From an uncultured Elusimicrobia bacterium (lineage in GTDB: Bacteria; Elusimicrobiota; Elusimicrobia; Elusimicrobiales; Elusimicrobiaceae), in the NCBI GenBank assembly GCA_947164805.1, contig CAMUXX010000054.1, positions 1 through 6,684 on the forward strand: a DNA stretch of 6,684 nucleotides, in the 5' to 3' direction. Numbering within the stretch: position 1 is the first letter of the stretch; each line of letters starts with the position of its first letter. This document shows, piece after piece, positions 1 to 5,518 of the stretch. A program made the position numbers and the translations under genes. The notes under the pieces were generated by a model. The model was not told the DNA's origin, did not search any database, and worked only from the letters and a program-made list of their open reading frames with translations.

Positions 1-476
1 GAATATCTATCAAAAGTTATTTGTAAATTACCTTTTTTATCACGTGTTGAACTTATATCTAAAATCGGCTCAAGCAAAAGTGCGGAAGGACCTCCGGAAC
101 TATCTGTAAGTAGAAATCTTCTTAAAGAATAAACGGCGTCTTCCACAGTAAGTGGGGTACCGTCCGCGAATTTAATATCTTGGCGGATTGGGAAAGTGTA
201 CATAAGCCCGTCTTTTGAAATAAGGCCGTTTTCCACACTCGGCACTTGGTTGGAAATTAAAGGCTCAAATTCATTAATGGAGGAACCTTTAAAGCGGATA
301 ATCGTATCATAAATATTTAAAAGCACGCCATGGGTTATACCGTCATAAGATAGAGCCGGATCCAGTGTTTCCGTTTCACCTGCAAGGGCTAGGGTTAATT
401 CTTTTTCGCTGCGCTTTGGTGCACACGAAATAAGGCAAAAACATAACAAAAATGCAATAAAAATTTTAATCTTCAT
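1..476 (-). CDS. Peptide/nickel-type ABC transporter substrate-binding lipoprotein, N-terminal part (runs off left edge)
   Basis: About 158 residues are visible before the gene leaves the window. The protein starts MKIKIFIAFLL and has a lipoprotein signal: a hydrophobic stretch (about residues 5-16) ending in the lipobox LISC, with Cys18 as the probable lipidated residue. The mature part reads like family 5 extracellular solute-binding proteins (OppA/DppA/NikA type): an ETLDPA segment early on, then NIYDTI, and an RQDIKFADGTPLTVEDAVYS segment matching the conserved region around the DG-P-T-DV positions of this family. The expected role is capture of oligopeptides or similar ligands outside the inner membrane for an ABC importer; the substrate cannot be read from this part. 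The ATG at 476-474 overlaps the end of the upstream C39-like gene by 11 nt, suggesting translational coupling. No clear Shine-Dalgarno is seen. An in-frame ATG four codons upstream (488-486) is the alternative start. Family full length is usually 500-600 residues, so most of the gene lies outside. Confidence 0.88.
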   Translation of the reverse strand, partial: MKIKIFIAFLLCFCLISCAPKRSEKELTLALAGETETLDPALSYDGITHGVLLNIYDTIIRFKGSSINEFEPLISNQVPSVENGLISKDGLMYTFPIRQDIKFADGTPLTVEDAVYSLRRFLLTDSSGGPSALLLEPILDISSTRDKKGNLQITFDRY

Positions 477-1449
477 AAGCAAAGGCATAAGCAAGCCCTC
501 GTTTATTTTTTAGCCATACTTTAGCTAGGTCTTTCCTACTATAAATGCGGCGTACTGTTTTTGCGGTTTTGGCAGCCGGATCCATTGCAATAAAATCGCC
601 GTTTTCGTCAAGACCGGTTAATATAATAAGGTGGCCTTCCGTTTGTTTTACAGGTGCATTTTTAAGTTCCCCGTTTTTATATTCAACGGAAATTATTAAA
701 GGGCGGGCCTGATAAATTTCCGCTTCCGCTTGTGCAAGTGAAGAGCAACGCACCACGCAACATTTAAGCCCGAGTTCCCCGGCGTATGCGGTATTGAAAG
801 GCCAAGTACCGTAAATTTTCGCACCATTATCAAAAACACCTTTTATTACATCATCCAAAGAAACTTTTTTGCCAAAATAATTTAAGGCCATTGTTAAACT
901 TGTAGGGCTGCAGATTTCATTTCGCAAACTTTTAATTTTATATTCTTTTTGGCTAATTGGCTTTATAGGCAGTTCAATATTAGTAACACCCAAACTTTCC
1001 AAAGAAAGTTCGGTATTATGCTTAATATCTCTGTTCGTTAAAGCAGCAGTAATTAAATTTATTTTCGCTTGTCCAAGTACTGTTATTTGAAGTTTAAAAG
1101 CAGTAGCTTTTGTACGCGGCAAAATAGTGTCTGTTTTGCGGGAGATAAATTTATCTTTTAAATCGCTGAAAGTTTTTTTATAGTTTTTTGAGAGATAAAA
1201 AAGTTTATATAAAGGGCTCCAGCCTTGTTCGGTTTTAACGGCACATTGTATCAAAACCGCTGCATCTTTGCTTTTATAGATTACATTTAAAGATGGTACT
1301 AAACTGTCAAAATCAAAAGGTGCTTTTATAGTTTTTGATACAAAAACCTGTAAATTTTTATTTATTTTTAAATTTTTAAAATCTGACTGTGTTAAGAATA
1401 GAGTATAGGCAGGTAAAATGCTTGCTTGTTTAAAAATTTTTGTTGGCAT
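466..1449 (-). CDS. C39-family cysteine peptidase-like protein
   Basis: A 327-residue protein with a peptidase C39-like (papain-fold) domain in the C-terminal half. The candidate catalytic Cys180 lies in NEICSPTSLTMAL, followed by TWPFNTAYAGELGL (215-228), then His273 in the GHLIILTG segment and Asp290 in AMDPAA. The order Cys, WPFNTAYA, GHL, DP and VRRIYSR matches C39 family proteins that carry an extra N-terminal domain of about 150 residues. That N-terminal part has no motif I recognise. No signal peptide or membrane segment is evident, so the protein may be cytoplasmic; substrate unknown. Start choice: the open frame extends to an ATG at 1473, but those eight codons lie inside tRNA-Pro. 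The ATG at 1449 sits just after a G5 tract (1458-1454) that could act as a poor ribosome binding site. The gene follows tRNA-Pro by 15 nt and overlaps the downstream peptide-binding lipoprotein by 11 nt, which hints at a peptide-processing pair. Confidence 0.83.
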   Translation of the reverse strand: MPTKIFKQASILPAYTLFLTQSDFKNLKINKNLQVFVSKTIKAPFDFDSLVPSLNVIYKSKDAAVLIQCAVKTEQGWSPLYKLFYLSKNYKKTFSDLKDKFISRKTDTILPRTKATAFKLQITVLGQAKINLITAALTNRDIKHNTELSLESLGVTNIELPIKPISQKEYKIKSLRNEICSPTSLTMALNYFGKKVSLDDVIKGVFDNGAKIYGTWPFNTAYAGELGLKCCVVRCSSLAQAEAEIYQARPLIISVEYKNGELKNAPVKQTEGHLIILTGLDENGDFIAMDPAAKTAKTVRRIYSRKDLAKVWLKNKRGLAYAFAYED

Positions 1450-1464
1450 TGTTCCCCCAAAAAA

Positions 1465-1536
1465 TCGGGGCACCCGGGCTTGAACCGGGAACCTCTCGCT
1501 CCCAAAGCGAGCGCTCTACCATTGAGCCATGCCCCG
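1465..1536 (-). tRNA. tRNA-Pro (anticodon UGG)
   Basis: Folded by hand as a complete 72-nt cloverleaf. The 7-bp acceptor stem is CGGGGCA/TGCCCCG with discriminator A. The D arm is GCTC-AATGGTA-GAGC. The anticodon stem is CTCGC/GCGAG with loop TTTGGGA, giving UGG. The variable loop is 5 nt. The T arm is CCCGG-TTCAAGC-CCGGG. All stems are fully paired. No CCA is encoded; six T residues follow the discriminator directly, so CCA must be added after transcription. It lies 20 nt downstream of tRNA-Gln on the same strand. Confidence 0.97.
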
Positions 1537-1556
1537 TAAATGATTGCAGCGTTAAT

Positions 1557-1627
1557 CTCCGGGACTAGGACTCGAACCTAGGCTAAACGCTCCAGAGGCG
1601 CTTGTGCTACCATTACACCATCCCGGA
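1557..1627 (-). tRNA. tRNA-Gln (anticodon CUG)
   Basis: Folded by hand as a complete 71-nt cloverleaf. The acceptor stem is TCCGGGA/TCCCGGA with discriminator G. The weak U1-A72 end pair and G73 both fit glutamine tRNAs. The D arm is GTGT-AATGGTA-GCAC with one G-U pair. The anticodon stem is AGCGC/GCGTT with loop CTCTGGA, giving CUG. The variable loop is 4 nt. The T arm is CTAGG-TTCGAGT-CCTAG. No CCA is encoded. It is the first gene of the minus-strand tRNA pair and probably shares a transcript with tRNA-Pro. Confidence 0.96.
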
Positions 1628-1635
1628 ATATATAC

Positions 1636-1662
1636 ATTTTACCATATTTTGAGTATGTGCAA
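1636..1662 (-). promoter_or_regulatory. Probable promoter for the tRNA-Gln/tRNA-Pro unit
   Basis: Reading the minus strand, TTGCAC (1662-1657) serves as a -35 and TAAAAT (1641-1636) as a -10, with TG one base upstream of the -10 (extended -10). The spacer is 15 bp, shorter than ideal, which the extended -10 may compensate. Initiation would fall near 1629, only a few bases before the tRNA-Gln 5' end. Downstream protein genes may also depend on it. Called by eye only. Confidence 0.45.
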
Positions 1663-1681
1663 GGCCTAATTGCTCTTTAAA

Positions 1682-1690
1682 TGATATAAT
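1682..1690 (+). promoter_or_regulatory. Extended -10 promoter of the queuosine/folate operon
   Basis: TGATATAAT is a perfect extended -10 (TGnTATAAT). No good -35 hexamer is present at the expected distance (AGGCCT lies there), as is common for extended -10 promoters. Initiation would fall near 1697, about 20 nt before the first ATG at 1718. A strong Shine-Dalgarno, AGGAG (1707-1711), lies 6 nt before that ATG. The leader is too short for a preQ1 or tetrahydrofolate riboswitch. The site is divergent from the tRNA promoter inside the same 90-bp gap. Confidence 0.65.
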
Positions 1691-1717
1691 AAAGTAAATA
1701 GTATATAGGAGATTTCT

Positions 1718-2530
1718 ATGTTTTTTATTTCACCAATTAAAACATTATATAGCATTAAATTTTATTTACAAACTTTAAAAGAGCCGCTTTGGAAAGCCTT
1801 TTGTTTTATAGCATATCTTTTCGTTTTAGGTGCAATTTTGTTGGCTCTTTATATTCCTATTAAATTACAACAACCTCTCACACAAGGTGTAGAAAAAGTG
1901 GCAGATTATGTCCCAAATATTAAAATAAGCAAAGGTATAATAACTGCAAATGACAATAAAAGAACAGTTATCAGTCCAAAAGAAATGCAGGGTTATAAAG
2001 TTATTCTTGATACTGCTTCCACAGAGCCTGCTTACCCAACTCAAATGCAAAAGGAAAATATTTTGATGTATGTAAACAAAAACACCGTTTATGTGTTTGC
2101 TAACGGGCAATTCCAGCAAAATACAGTTCAAAAAGATTTTGAAATGGAAATTTCTAAAGAAATTTTGCTTACTAATAAACAACAAATCGTTAAAACTGTT
2201 TCTTATGTTTTAGTGCTTGTATTTGTTTTTGTTCTTGCCTTCCGTATAATAATGCTAACTATTTTTGCTTTAATAGTTGCCTTTATAGTAGGGGCAGCAA
2301 CCAAAGTTAATTTGGGTTTTAAAAAGTTGCTTGCTTTATCTTTATATTTGCAAGGCCCCGTGCTTATACTCGATTGTGTTTTATTTATTTTGCCTTTTCA
2401 TATCATAGGTATGAGTATTTTTGCTTTTTTACTGATCTACGTAATTTACTTAAACTTAATATATTTTTATATCCGCAGTATGGATATAAACAACAAAACT
2501 GAAGTACCTTTTAAAGAGGATGCAGAATAA
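1718..2530 (+). CDS. DUF1189-type multi-pass membrane protein
   Basis: A 270-residue inner-membrane protein. The start is set by AGGAG 6 nt upstream. The N-terminus (FFISPIKTLYSIKFY) resembles the opening of DUF1189 family proteins. The layout also fits that family: one membrane segment at about 28-48, a polar region of about 110 residues (about 50-158) probably exposed outside the membrane, then a cluster of hydrophobic segments at about 161-178, 179-195, 203-226 and 229-252, and a short charged tail. No enzymatic motif is visible and the family has no established function that I know of. It is the first gene of the operon and its TAA overlaps the queD ATG by one base (TAATG). Placement at the head of a pterin/deazaguanine operon could mean a role in transport or sensing of these compounds, but that is only contextual. 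The family call rests on the N-terminal pattern and topology, not on a search. Confidence 0.7.
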   Translation: MFFISPIKTLYSIKFYLQTLKEPLWKAFCFIAYLFVLGAILLALYIPIKLQQPLTQGVEKVADYVPNIKISKGIITANDNKRTVISPKEMQGYKVILDTASTEPAYPTQMQKENILMYVNKNTVYVFANGQFQQNTVQKDFEMEISKEILLTNKQQIVKTVSYVLVLVFVFVLAFRIIMLTIFALIVAFIVGAATKVNLGFKKLLALSLYLQGPVLILDCVLFILPFHIIGMSIFAFLLIYVIYLNLIYFYIRSMDINNKTEVPFKEDAE

Positions 2531-2874
2531 TGTTGCTTCGTATAAGGCGCAAATTTTCCGCTGCACATAAATTACCTAATTATGACGGTGATTGCCATAA
2601 TTTGCATGGGCATACTTGGTATGTGGTTTTTGAGATTGAAGGCCAAGTGCAGCCAAGCGGGATGATTTATGATTTCAAAATTTTAAAACCTTTGCTTGAC
2701 AGTATTTTGCCGGATCATAAATTTTTAAATGATTTTGTATCGAACCCGACAGCAGAAAATTTAAGCCAATATATTTTCGATAAAACTGAAAAAGTTTTAA
2801 AAGATATAAATTTAACTTTAAAAACCTTGGAGTTGTGGGAAAATGAGGACTCTGCCTGCGTCATCCGTAAATAA
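2530..2874 (+). CDS. queD: 6-carboxy-5,6,7,8-tetrahydropterin synthase QueD
   Basis: A 114-residue PTPS-fold enzyme that converts 7,8-dihydroneopterin triphosphate to 6-carboxytetrahydropterin, the second step towards queuosine. All expected residues are visible: zinc ligands His13 (FSAAH), His26 and His28 in the CxxxHGH motif, nucleophile Cys22, the Asp62-His63 pair (LPDHKFLND), a PTAEN segment (73-77) and the pterin-binding Glu region WENED (103-107). Length is normal for bacterial QueD. The motif has Cys without the neighbouring Glu that marks PTPS-III, so this copy should be the queuosine-branch enzyme. Its ATG overlaps the previous stop as TAATG, and a GAGG (2516-2519) lies 10 nt upstream. 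Its last 32 nt are shared with queE. Confidence 0.95.
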   Translation: MLLRIRRKFSAAHKLPNYDGDCHNLHGHTWYVVFEIEGQVQPSGMIYDFKILKPLLDSILPDHKFLNDFVSNPTAENLSQYIFDKTEKVLKDINLTLKTLELWENEDSACVIRK

Positions 2875-3454
2875 ATATAAGGTTAATGAAATTTTTTATT
2901 CTTTGGAAGGTGAAGGCCTTTTCAGCGGTTGCCCGGCAATATTTGTGCGTCTGGCAGGTTGCACCATGTGTTGCCCTTGGTGCGATACGAAATATGCCCA
3001 AAAAACCAATTTTAATTTAACTGCCGAACAAGTAATTAAAAAAATTGCCGTTTACCCTTGTAAAACCGTCGTTTTAACAGGGGGGGAACCGACAGAACAA
3101 AATTTAAATCCGCTTTTAAAACTGTTAAAGAAAAATAAATATCAAATACACTTGGAAACAAACGGAGCAAATTTAATTGATACAAAACTAATTGATTTTT
3201 GCACGCTTTCCCCAAAGGCTTATATAAATGCAAAAACGCTGAAAAAAGCCGATGCCGTAAAATATATTACCGATACAAAAACAACTTTACAGGAAATTGA
3301 AAGTTTACAAGAAGTATTAAATAAAAAAACTTTATTTTATCTTCAACCCAAAAATAACAGTAAGGAGAATATTAAACAATGCCTAAAATTAATAAAACAA
3401 AAACCAAACCTGCGCTTAAGCGTGCAGTTGCACAAGTTTCTGAACATAAAATAA
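2843..3454 (+). CDS. queE: 7-carboxy-7-deazaguanine synthase QueE (radical SAM)
   Basis: A 203-residue radical SAM enzyme that contracts the ring of 6-carboxytetrahydropterin, the QueD product, to 7-carboxy-7-deazaguanine. The N-terminal EIFYSLEGEG (16-25) is the QueE signature. The Fe-S cluster motif is Cys40-x3-Cys44-x2-Cys47 followed by Asp-Thr (PWCDT). Further family segments are TGGEPT (79-84), LETNGA (104-109), SPK (123-125) and the C-terminal LSVQLHKFLNI (192-202). Length is normal for the family. The ATG at 2843 is preceded by GGAG (2829-2832) at 10 nt spacing. It gives a short extra N-terminus of about 13 residues that overlaps queD by 32 nt; no usable later ATG precedes the conserved EIFYS. 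The last 76 nt overlap folE in another frame. The following QueC step is not encoded in the window. Confidence 0.95.
   Translation: MRTLPASSVNKYKVNEIFYSLEGEGLFSGCPAIFVRLAGCTMCCPWCDTKYAQKTNFNLTAEQVIKKIAVYPCKTVVLTGGEPTEQNLNPLLKLLKKNKYQIHLETNGANLIDTKLIDFCTLSPKAYINAKTLKKADAVKYITDTKTTLQEIESLQEVLNKKTLFYLQPKNNSKENIKQCLKLIKQKPNLRLSVQLHKFLNIK
3362..3367 (+). promoter_or_regulatory. Shine-Dalgarno for folE inside queE
   Basis: A perfect AAGGAG lies 11 nt before the ATG at 3379, entirely inside the queE coding sequence. It supports the folE start at 3379. No other in-frame ATG or GTG exists before the conserved FolE core, only a TTG that would cut into the first helix. Confidence 0.7.
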
Positions 3455-4005
3455 CCGAAGAAAAAGCCAAACAAAATTTGCGTGAAATTATAACTTATAT
3501 CGGGGAAAACCCTAATCGCGAAGGTTTGCTTGAAACACCAAAGCGTATTGTTAAAAGTTGGGATACACTTTTCAGCGGATACAAAAAAGATCCGGCTGCC
3601 CTCTTAAAAACTTTTACCGAAGGATCTTGCGAAGAGATGGTAATTTTAAAAGATATTGAATTTTACAGTACCTGCGAACACCACTTTGCACCGTTTTTCG
3701 GTACTATAAGCATTGGGTATTTACCGAATAAAAAAGTGATAGGTATTTCAAAACTTGCACGTTTGGTGGAAGTTTATGCAAGGCGTTTGCAAATTCAAGA
3801 AAGATTAGTCGCGCAAATTGCCGATAGCCTTATGAAATATTTACAGCCTTTGGGTGTTATGGTTGTTTGCAAAGCGCGCCACATGTGTATTTGTTCCCGT
3901 GGTGTGCAAAAACATAATGCCGAGATGGTAACAAGTGCTTTGCGCGGTGTGTTTAATAAACACGAAGTCAGGCAAGAATTTTTGCAATTTATACAAAAAG
4001 TCTAA
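3379..4005 (+). CDS. folE: GTP cyclohydrolase I FolE
   Basis: A 208-residue type IA GTP cyclohydrolase that makes 7,8-dihydroneopterin triphosphate from GTP. This is the common precursor of the queuosine branch (QueD, QueE) and the folate branch encoded around it. Family segments: NPNREGLLETPKRI (44-57), the zinc/active-site motif TCEHHF with Cys99 and His102, the IGISKLARLV stretch (121-130), and RHMCICSRGV (167-176) supplying catalytic His168 and the third zinc ligand Cys170. The C-terminal TSALRGVF segment is typical. The first 25 or so residues are Lys/Arg-rich, weakly conserved in appearance, and encoded by DNA that also encodes the QueE C-terminus. The stop overlaps the folP ATG as TAATG. 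Confidence 0.97.
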   Translation: MPKINKTKTKPALKRAVAQVSEHKITEEKAKQNLREIITYIGENPNREGLLETPKRIVKSWDTLFSGYKKDPAALLKTFTEGSCEEMVILKDIEFYSTCEHHFAPFFGTISIGYLPNKKVIGISKLARLVEVYARRLQIQERLVAQIADSLMKYLQPLGVMVVCKARHMCICSRGVQKHNAEMVTSALRGVFNKHEVRQEFLQFIQKV

Positions 4006-4727
4006 TGCAAAAAATAACTTTGATGGGTATTTTAAACACTTCTCCGGAAAGTTTTTTTGACGGTGCACAAATTAAGATTACCCAAGATTACATTTTAAAT
4101 AAAGCACAAAATTTAGTGGCAGACGGTGCAGATATTATTGATATAGGCGGGCAAAGCACTCGCCCCGGATTTTTGGAAATTACACCGGATGAAGAAATCA
4201 GAAGAACCATACCTTTTATCAAATTGTTGAAAGCAAAAACAAAAGCGCAAATTTCGGTAGACAGTTATAAATTGCCCGTTATAAAATCCGCACTTGAAGC
4301 GGGGGCAAATATAGTTAATGATGTAAGTGGCTTAAAAGATGAAAATATCGCTAAAATTATAGCTGCTTATAATGCAAAACTTGTAATAATGCATAACGGA
4401 ACAGTAAACAATTTGGAAGATGTTTCTGAATTTTTTAAAACTAAAATTAAACAAGCCAAAAATTACGGTGTTAAAAATGAAAATTTAATTTTAGATATTG
4501 GTCTTGGTTTTGGAAAATCTGCAGAAGAAAATTGGTTTTTGCTTGAAAATTTAAATTATTTTGACAGTTTTAATTTACCGATACTTGTAGGTGCTTCACG
4601 CAAGCGTTTTACCGGTAAAACTTTAGAAAATTCTTTAAAAGCGGCCAAATTGGCGACAAAAACAAATTGCCCTTTAATTTTACGTGTTCACGAAGTAAAA
4701 GAAACAAAGGAGTTTTTAAATTTATGA
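4005..4727 (+). CDS. folP: Dihydropteroate synthase FolP
   Basis: A 240-residue TIM-barrel enzyme that condenses 6-hydroxymethyl-7,8-dihydropterin diphosphate with p-aminobenzoate to form 7,8-dihydropteroate, the sulfonamide target. Motifs in order: MGILNTSPESFFDG (7-20), DIIDIGGQSTRPG (43-55), ISVDSYK (83-89), VNDVSGL (104-110), VIMHNG (127-132), LDIGLGFGK (163-171), VGASRKRF (195-202) and LRVHEV (226-231). Key residues such as Asn11, Asp85, Asn105, Lys171, Arg199 and His229 are present. It is short for the family (usually about 260-285): the loops after VIMHNG and after SRKRF appear trimmed, and the usual DPG is DIG. No Shine-Dalgarno is evident; the TAATG junction with folE suggests coupled translation. 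Its TGA overlaps the next ATG as ATGA. Confidence 0.95.
   Translation: MQKITLMGILNTSPESFFDGAQIKITQDYILNKAQNLVADGADIIDIGGQSTRPGFLEITPDEEIRRTIPFIKLLKAKTKAQISVDSYKLPVIKSALEAGANIVNDVSGLKDENIAKIIAAYNAKLVIMHNGTVNNLEDVSEFFKTKIKQAKNYGVKNENLILDIGLGFGKSAEENWFLLENLNYFDSFNLPILVGASRKRFTGKTLENSLKAAKLATKTNCPLILRVHEVKETKEFLNL
4708..4712 (+). promoter_or_regulatory. Shine-Dalgarno fixing the start of the second PTPS gene
   Basis: AGGAG, 11 nt before the ATG at 4724 and inside the folP 3' end. It supports the 4724 start over an in-frame ATG at 4667, which would add 19 residues unlike any PTPS N-terminus, encoded by the folP His-motif region. Spacing is the same as at folE. Confidence 0.65.
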
Positions 4728-5071
4728 ACGGAAAGGAAATAAAAATTTCAGTTAAATCGCAATTTCGCGCTTCGCATTATCACGATGGTGCTCTAGATGA
4801 ACCTTTGCATGACCATACTTTTATCTATATTGCAACTTTAAAAGGCCAATTAAATAATGAAGGTTTTTTAGTGGATTTCCGTGAGGTCGAAAAATTTTTA
4901 TTTGAATTGAATAAAAGTTTATCTTTTAAAATTTTAAATGAAATTATTCCCAATTCCACTACCGAAAATGTTGCAATATTTTTGTTTAATAAAATTAAAG
5001 AACAATACCCGCAAATCTATAAAATACAGGTTTTTGAGAAGGAAAATTATTCCGTAACCTATGAAGAATAA
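4724..5071 (+). CDS. Divergent PTPS paralogue, PTPS-III-like (predicted FolB bypass)
   Basis: A 115-residue protein of the 6-pyruvoyl-tetrahydropterin synthase/QueD fold. It aligns along its length with the QueD in this operon: FRASH (His18), HDH (His29, His31), LVDF (49-52), TTEN (79-82) and FEKEN (104-108) correspond to FSAAH, HGH, IYDF, TAEN and WENED. The three zinc-binding His and the pterin-binding Glu position are kept. The catalytic Cys position is Asp25, and Glu26 stands three residues before the first His of HDH. In known PTPS-III proteins a Glu replaces or accompanies the Cys, and the enzyme turns dihydroneopterin triphosphate directly into 6-hydroxymethyl-7,8-dihydropterin, replacing FolB. 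Location between folP and folK, with no folB in the operon, fits that role. Oddities: the Asp-His pair of QueD (62-63) is Ser67-Phe68 here, and HGH is HDH. A different pterin activity or a non-catalytic role remains possible. Confidence 0.8.
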   Translation: MNGKEIKISVKSQFRASHYHDGALDEPLHDHTFIYIATLKGQLNNEGFLVDFREVEKFLFELNKSLSFKILNEIIPNSTTENVAIFLFNKIKEQYPQIYKIQVFEKENYSVTYEE

Positions 5072-5516
5072 CATTGTTTATCTTGCTATCGGTAGCAATA
5101 TTAATCCTACAAAGAACATTAAACTTGCCTTAAAAGAACTTGCAAAAATAGGCAAAATCATCAGCGTTTCAAAACTGATAAAAACTAAACCGGAAGGTTA
5201 TTTAAACCAAGCGGACTTTTTAAACGGTGCTCTAAAATTTCAAACCGCTTTAATGCCTAAAGACCTACTCAAAGAACTTAAAAATATTGAGCAAAAACTA
5301 AAAAGAAATACGCCTTTCAGGAATGGCCCGCGGACAATAGATATTGACATTATTTTTTACGGTAATTTAATTTTAAAAACACCGGATTTAATAATTCCGC
5401 ATCCGCGTGCAGATAAAAGATTTTTTGTTTTGAAGCCTTTATCGGAAATTGCTCCCCGAAAAACCCATCCCCTACTTAAAAAACAAGTGAAAACTTTACT
5501 TAAAGAAATTAAATAA
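5061..5516 (+). CDS. folK: 6-hydroxymethyl-7,8-dihydropterin pyrophosphokinase FolK
   Basis: A 151-residue HPPK that transfers pyrophosphate from ATP to 6-hydroxymethyl-7,8-dihydropterin, supplying the FolP substrate. Family features: YLAIGSNI (7-14), the NQADFLNGAL segment (49-58), and GPRTIDIDIIFYG (89-101), which carries Arg91 and the two magnesium-binding Asp94 and Asp96. The C-terminal IPHPR (112-116) and FVLKPLSEIAP (122-132) follow. It is a stand-alone domain, not fused to FolB or FolP as in some organisms, and of normal length. The ATG overlaps the PTPS paralogue by 11 nt; no good Shine-Dalgarno lies close by. It is the last gene of the operon; its substrate would come from the preceding PTPS paralogue if the FolB-bypass reading is right. 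Confidence 0.96.
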   Translation: MKNNIVYLAIGSNINPTKNIKLALKELAKIGKIISVSKLIKTKPEGYLNQADFLNGALKFQTALMPKDLLKELKNIEQKLKRNTPFRNGPRTIDIDIIFYGNLILKTPDLIIPHPRADKRFFVLKPLSEIAPRKTHPLLKKQVKTLLKEIK

Positions 5517-5518
5517 TT

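Noticed and set aside
1450..1473. Upstream ATG at 1473 extending the C39-like protein by eight residues
   Set aside because: These codons lie in the 3' end of tRNA-Pro and its trailing T/G tract; the ATG at 1449 after the tRNA is more plausible.
1659..1673. Short inverted repeat GCAA-N7-TTGC between the divergent promoters
   Set aside because: Four-bp arms are expected by chance and nothing else supports an operator.
1691..1717. Possible preQ1 or folate riboswitch ahead of the operon
   Set aside because: The predicted leader is only about 20 nt, mostly the ribosome binding site, too short for any known aptamer.
1865..2185. Minus-strand open frame of 106 codons
   Set aside because: Shadow of the membrane protein gene; composition is low complexity and no ribosome binding site is seen.
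3036..3233. Minus-strand open frame of 65 codons inside queE
   Set aside because: Antisense to the conserved QueE core, no family features.
3841..4068. Minus-strand open frame of 75 codons across the folE/folP junction
   Set aside because: Antisense to conserved FolE and FolP motifs, no support.
4667..4723. 19-residue N-terminal extension of the second PTPS gene from an ATG at 4667
   Set aside because: It overlaps the folP LRVHEV region, has no family resemblance, and the ATG at 4724 has an AGGAG and matches the normal PTPS N-terminus.
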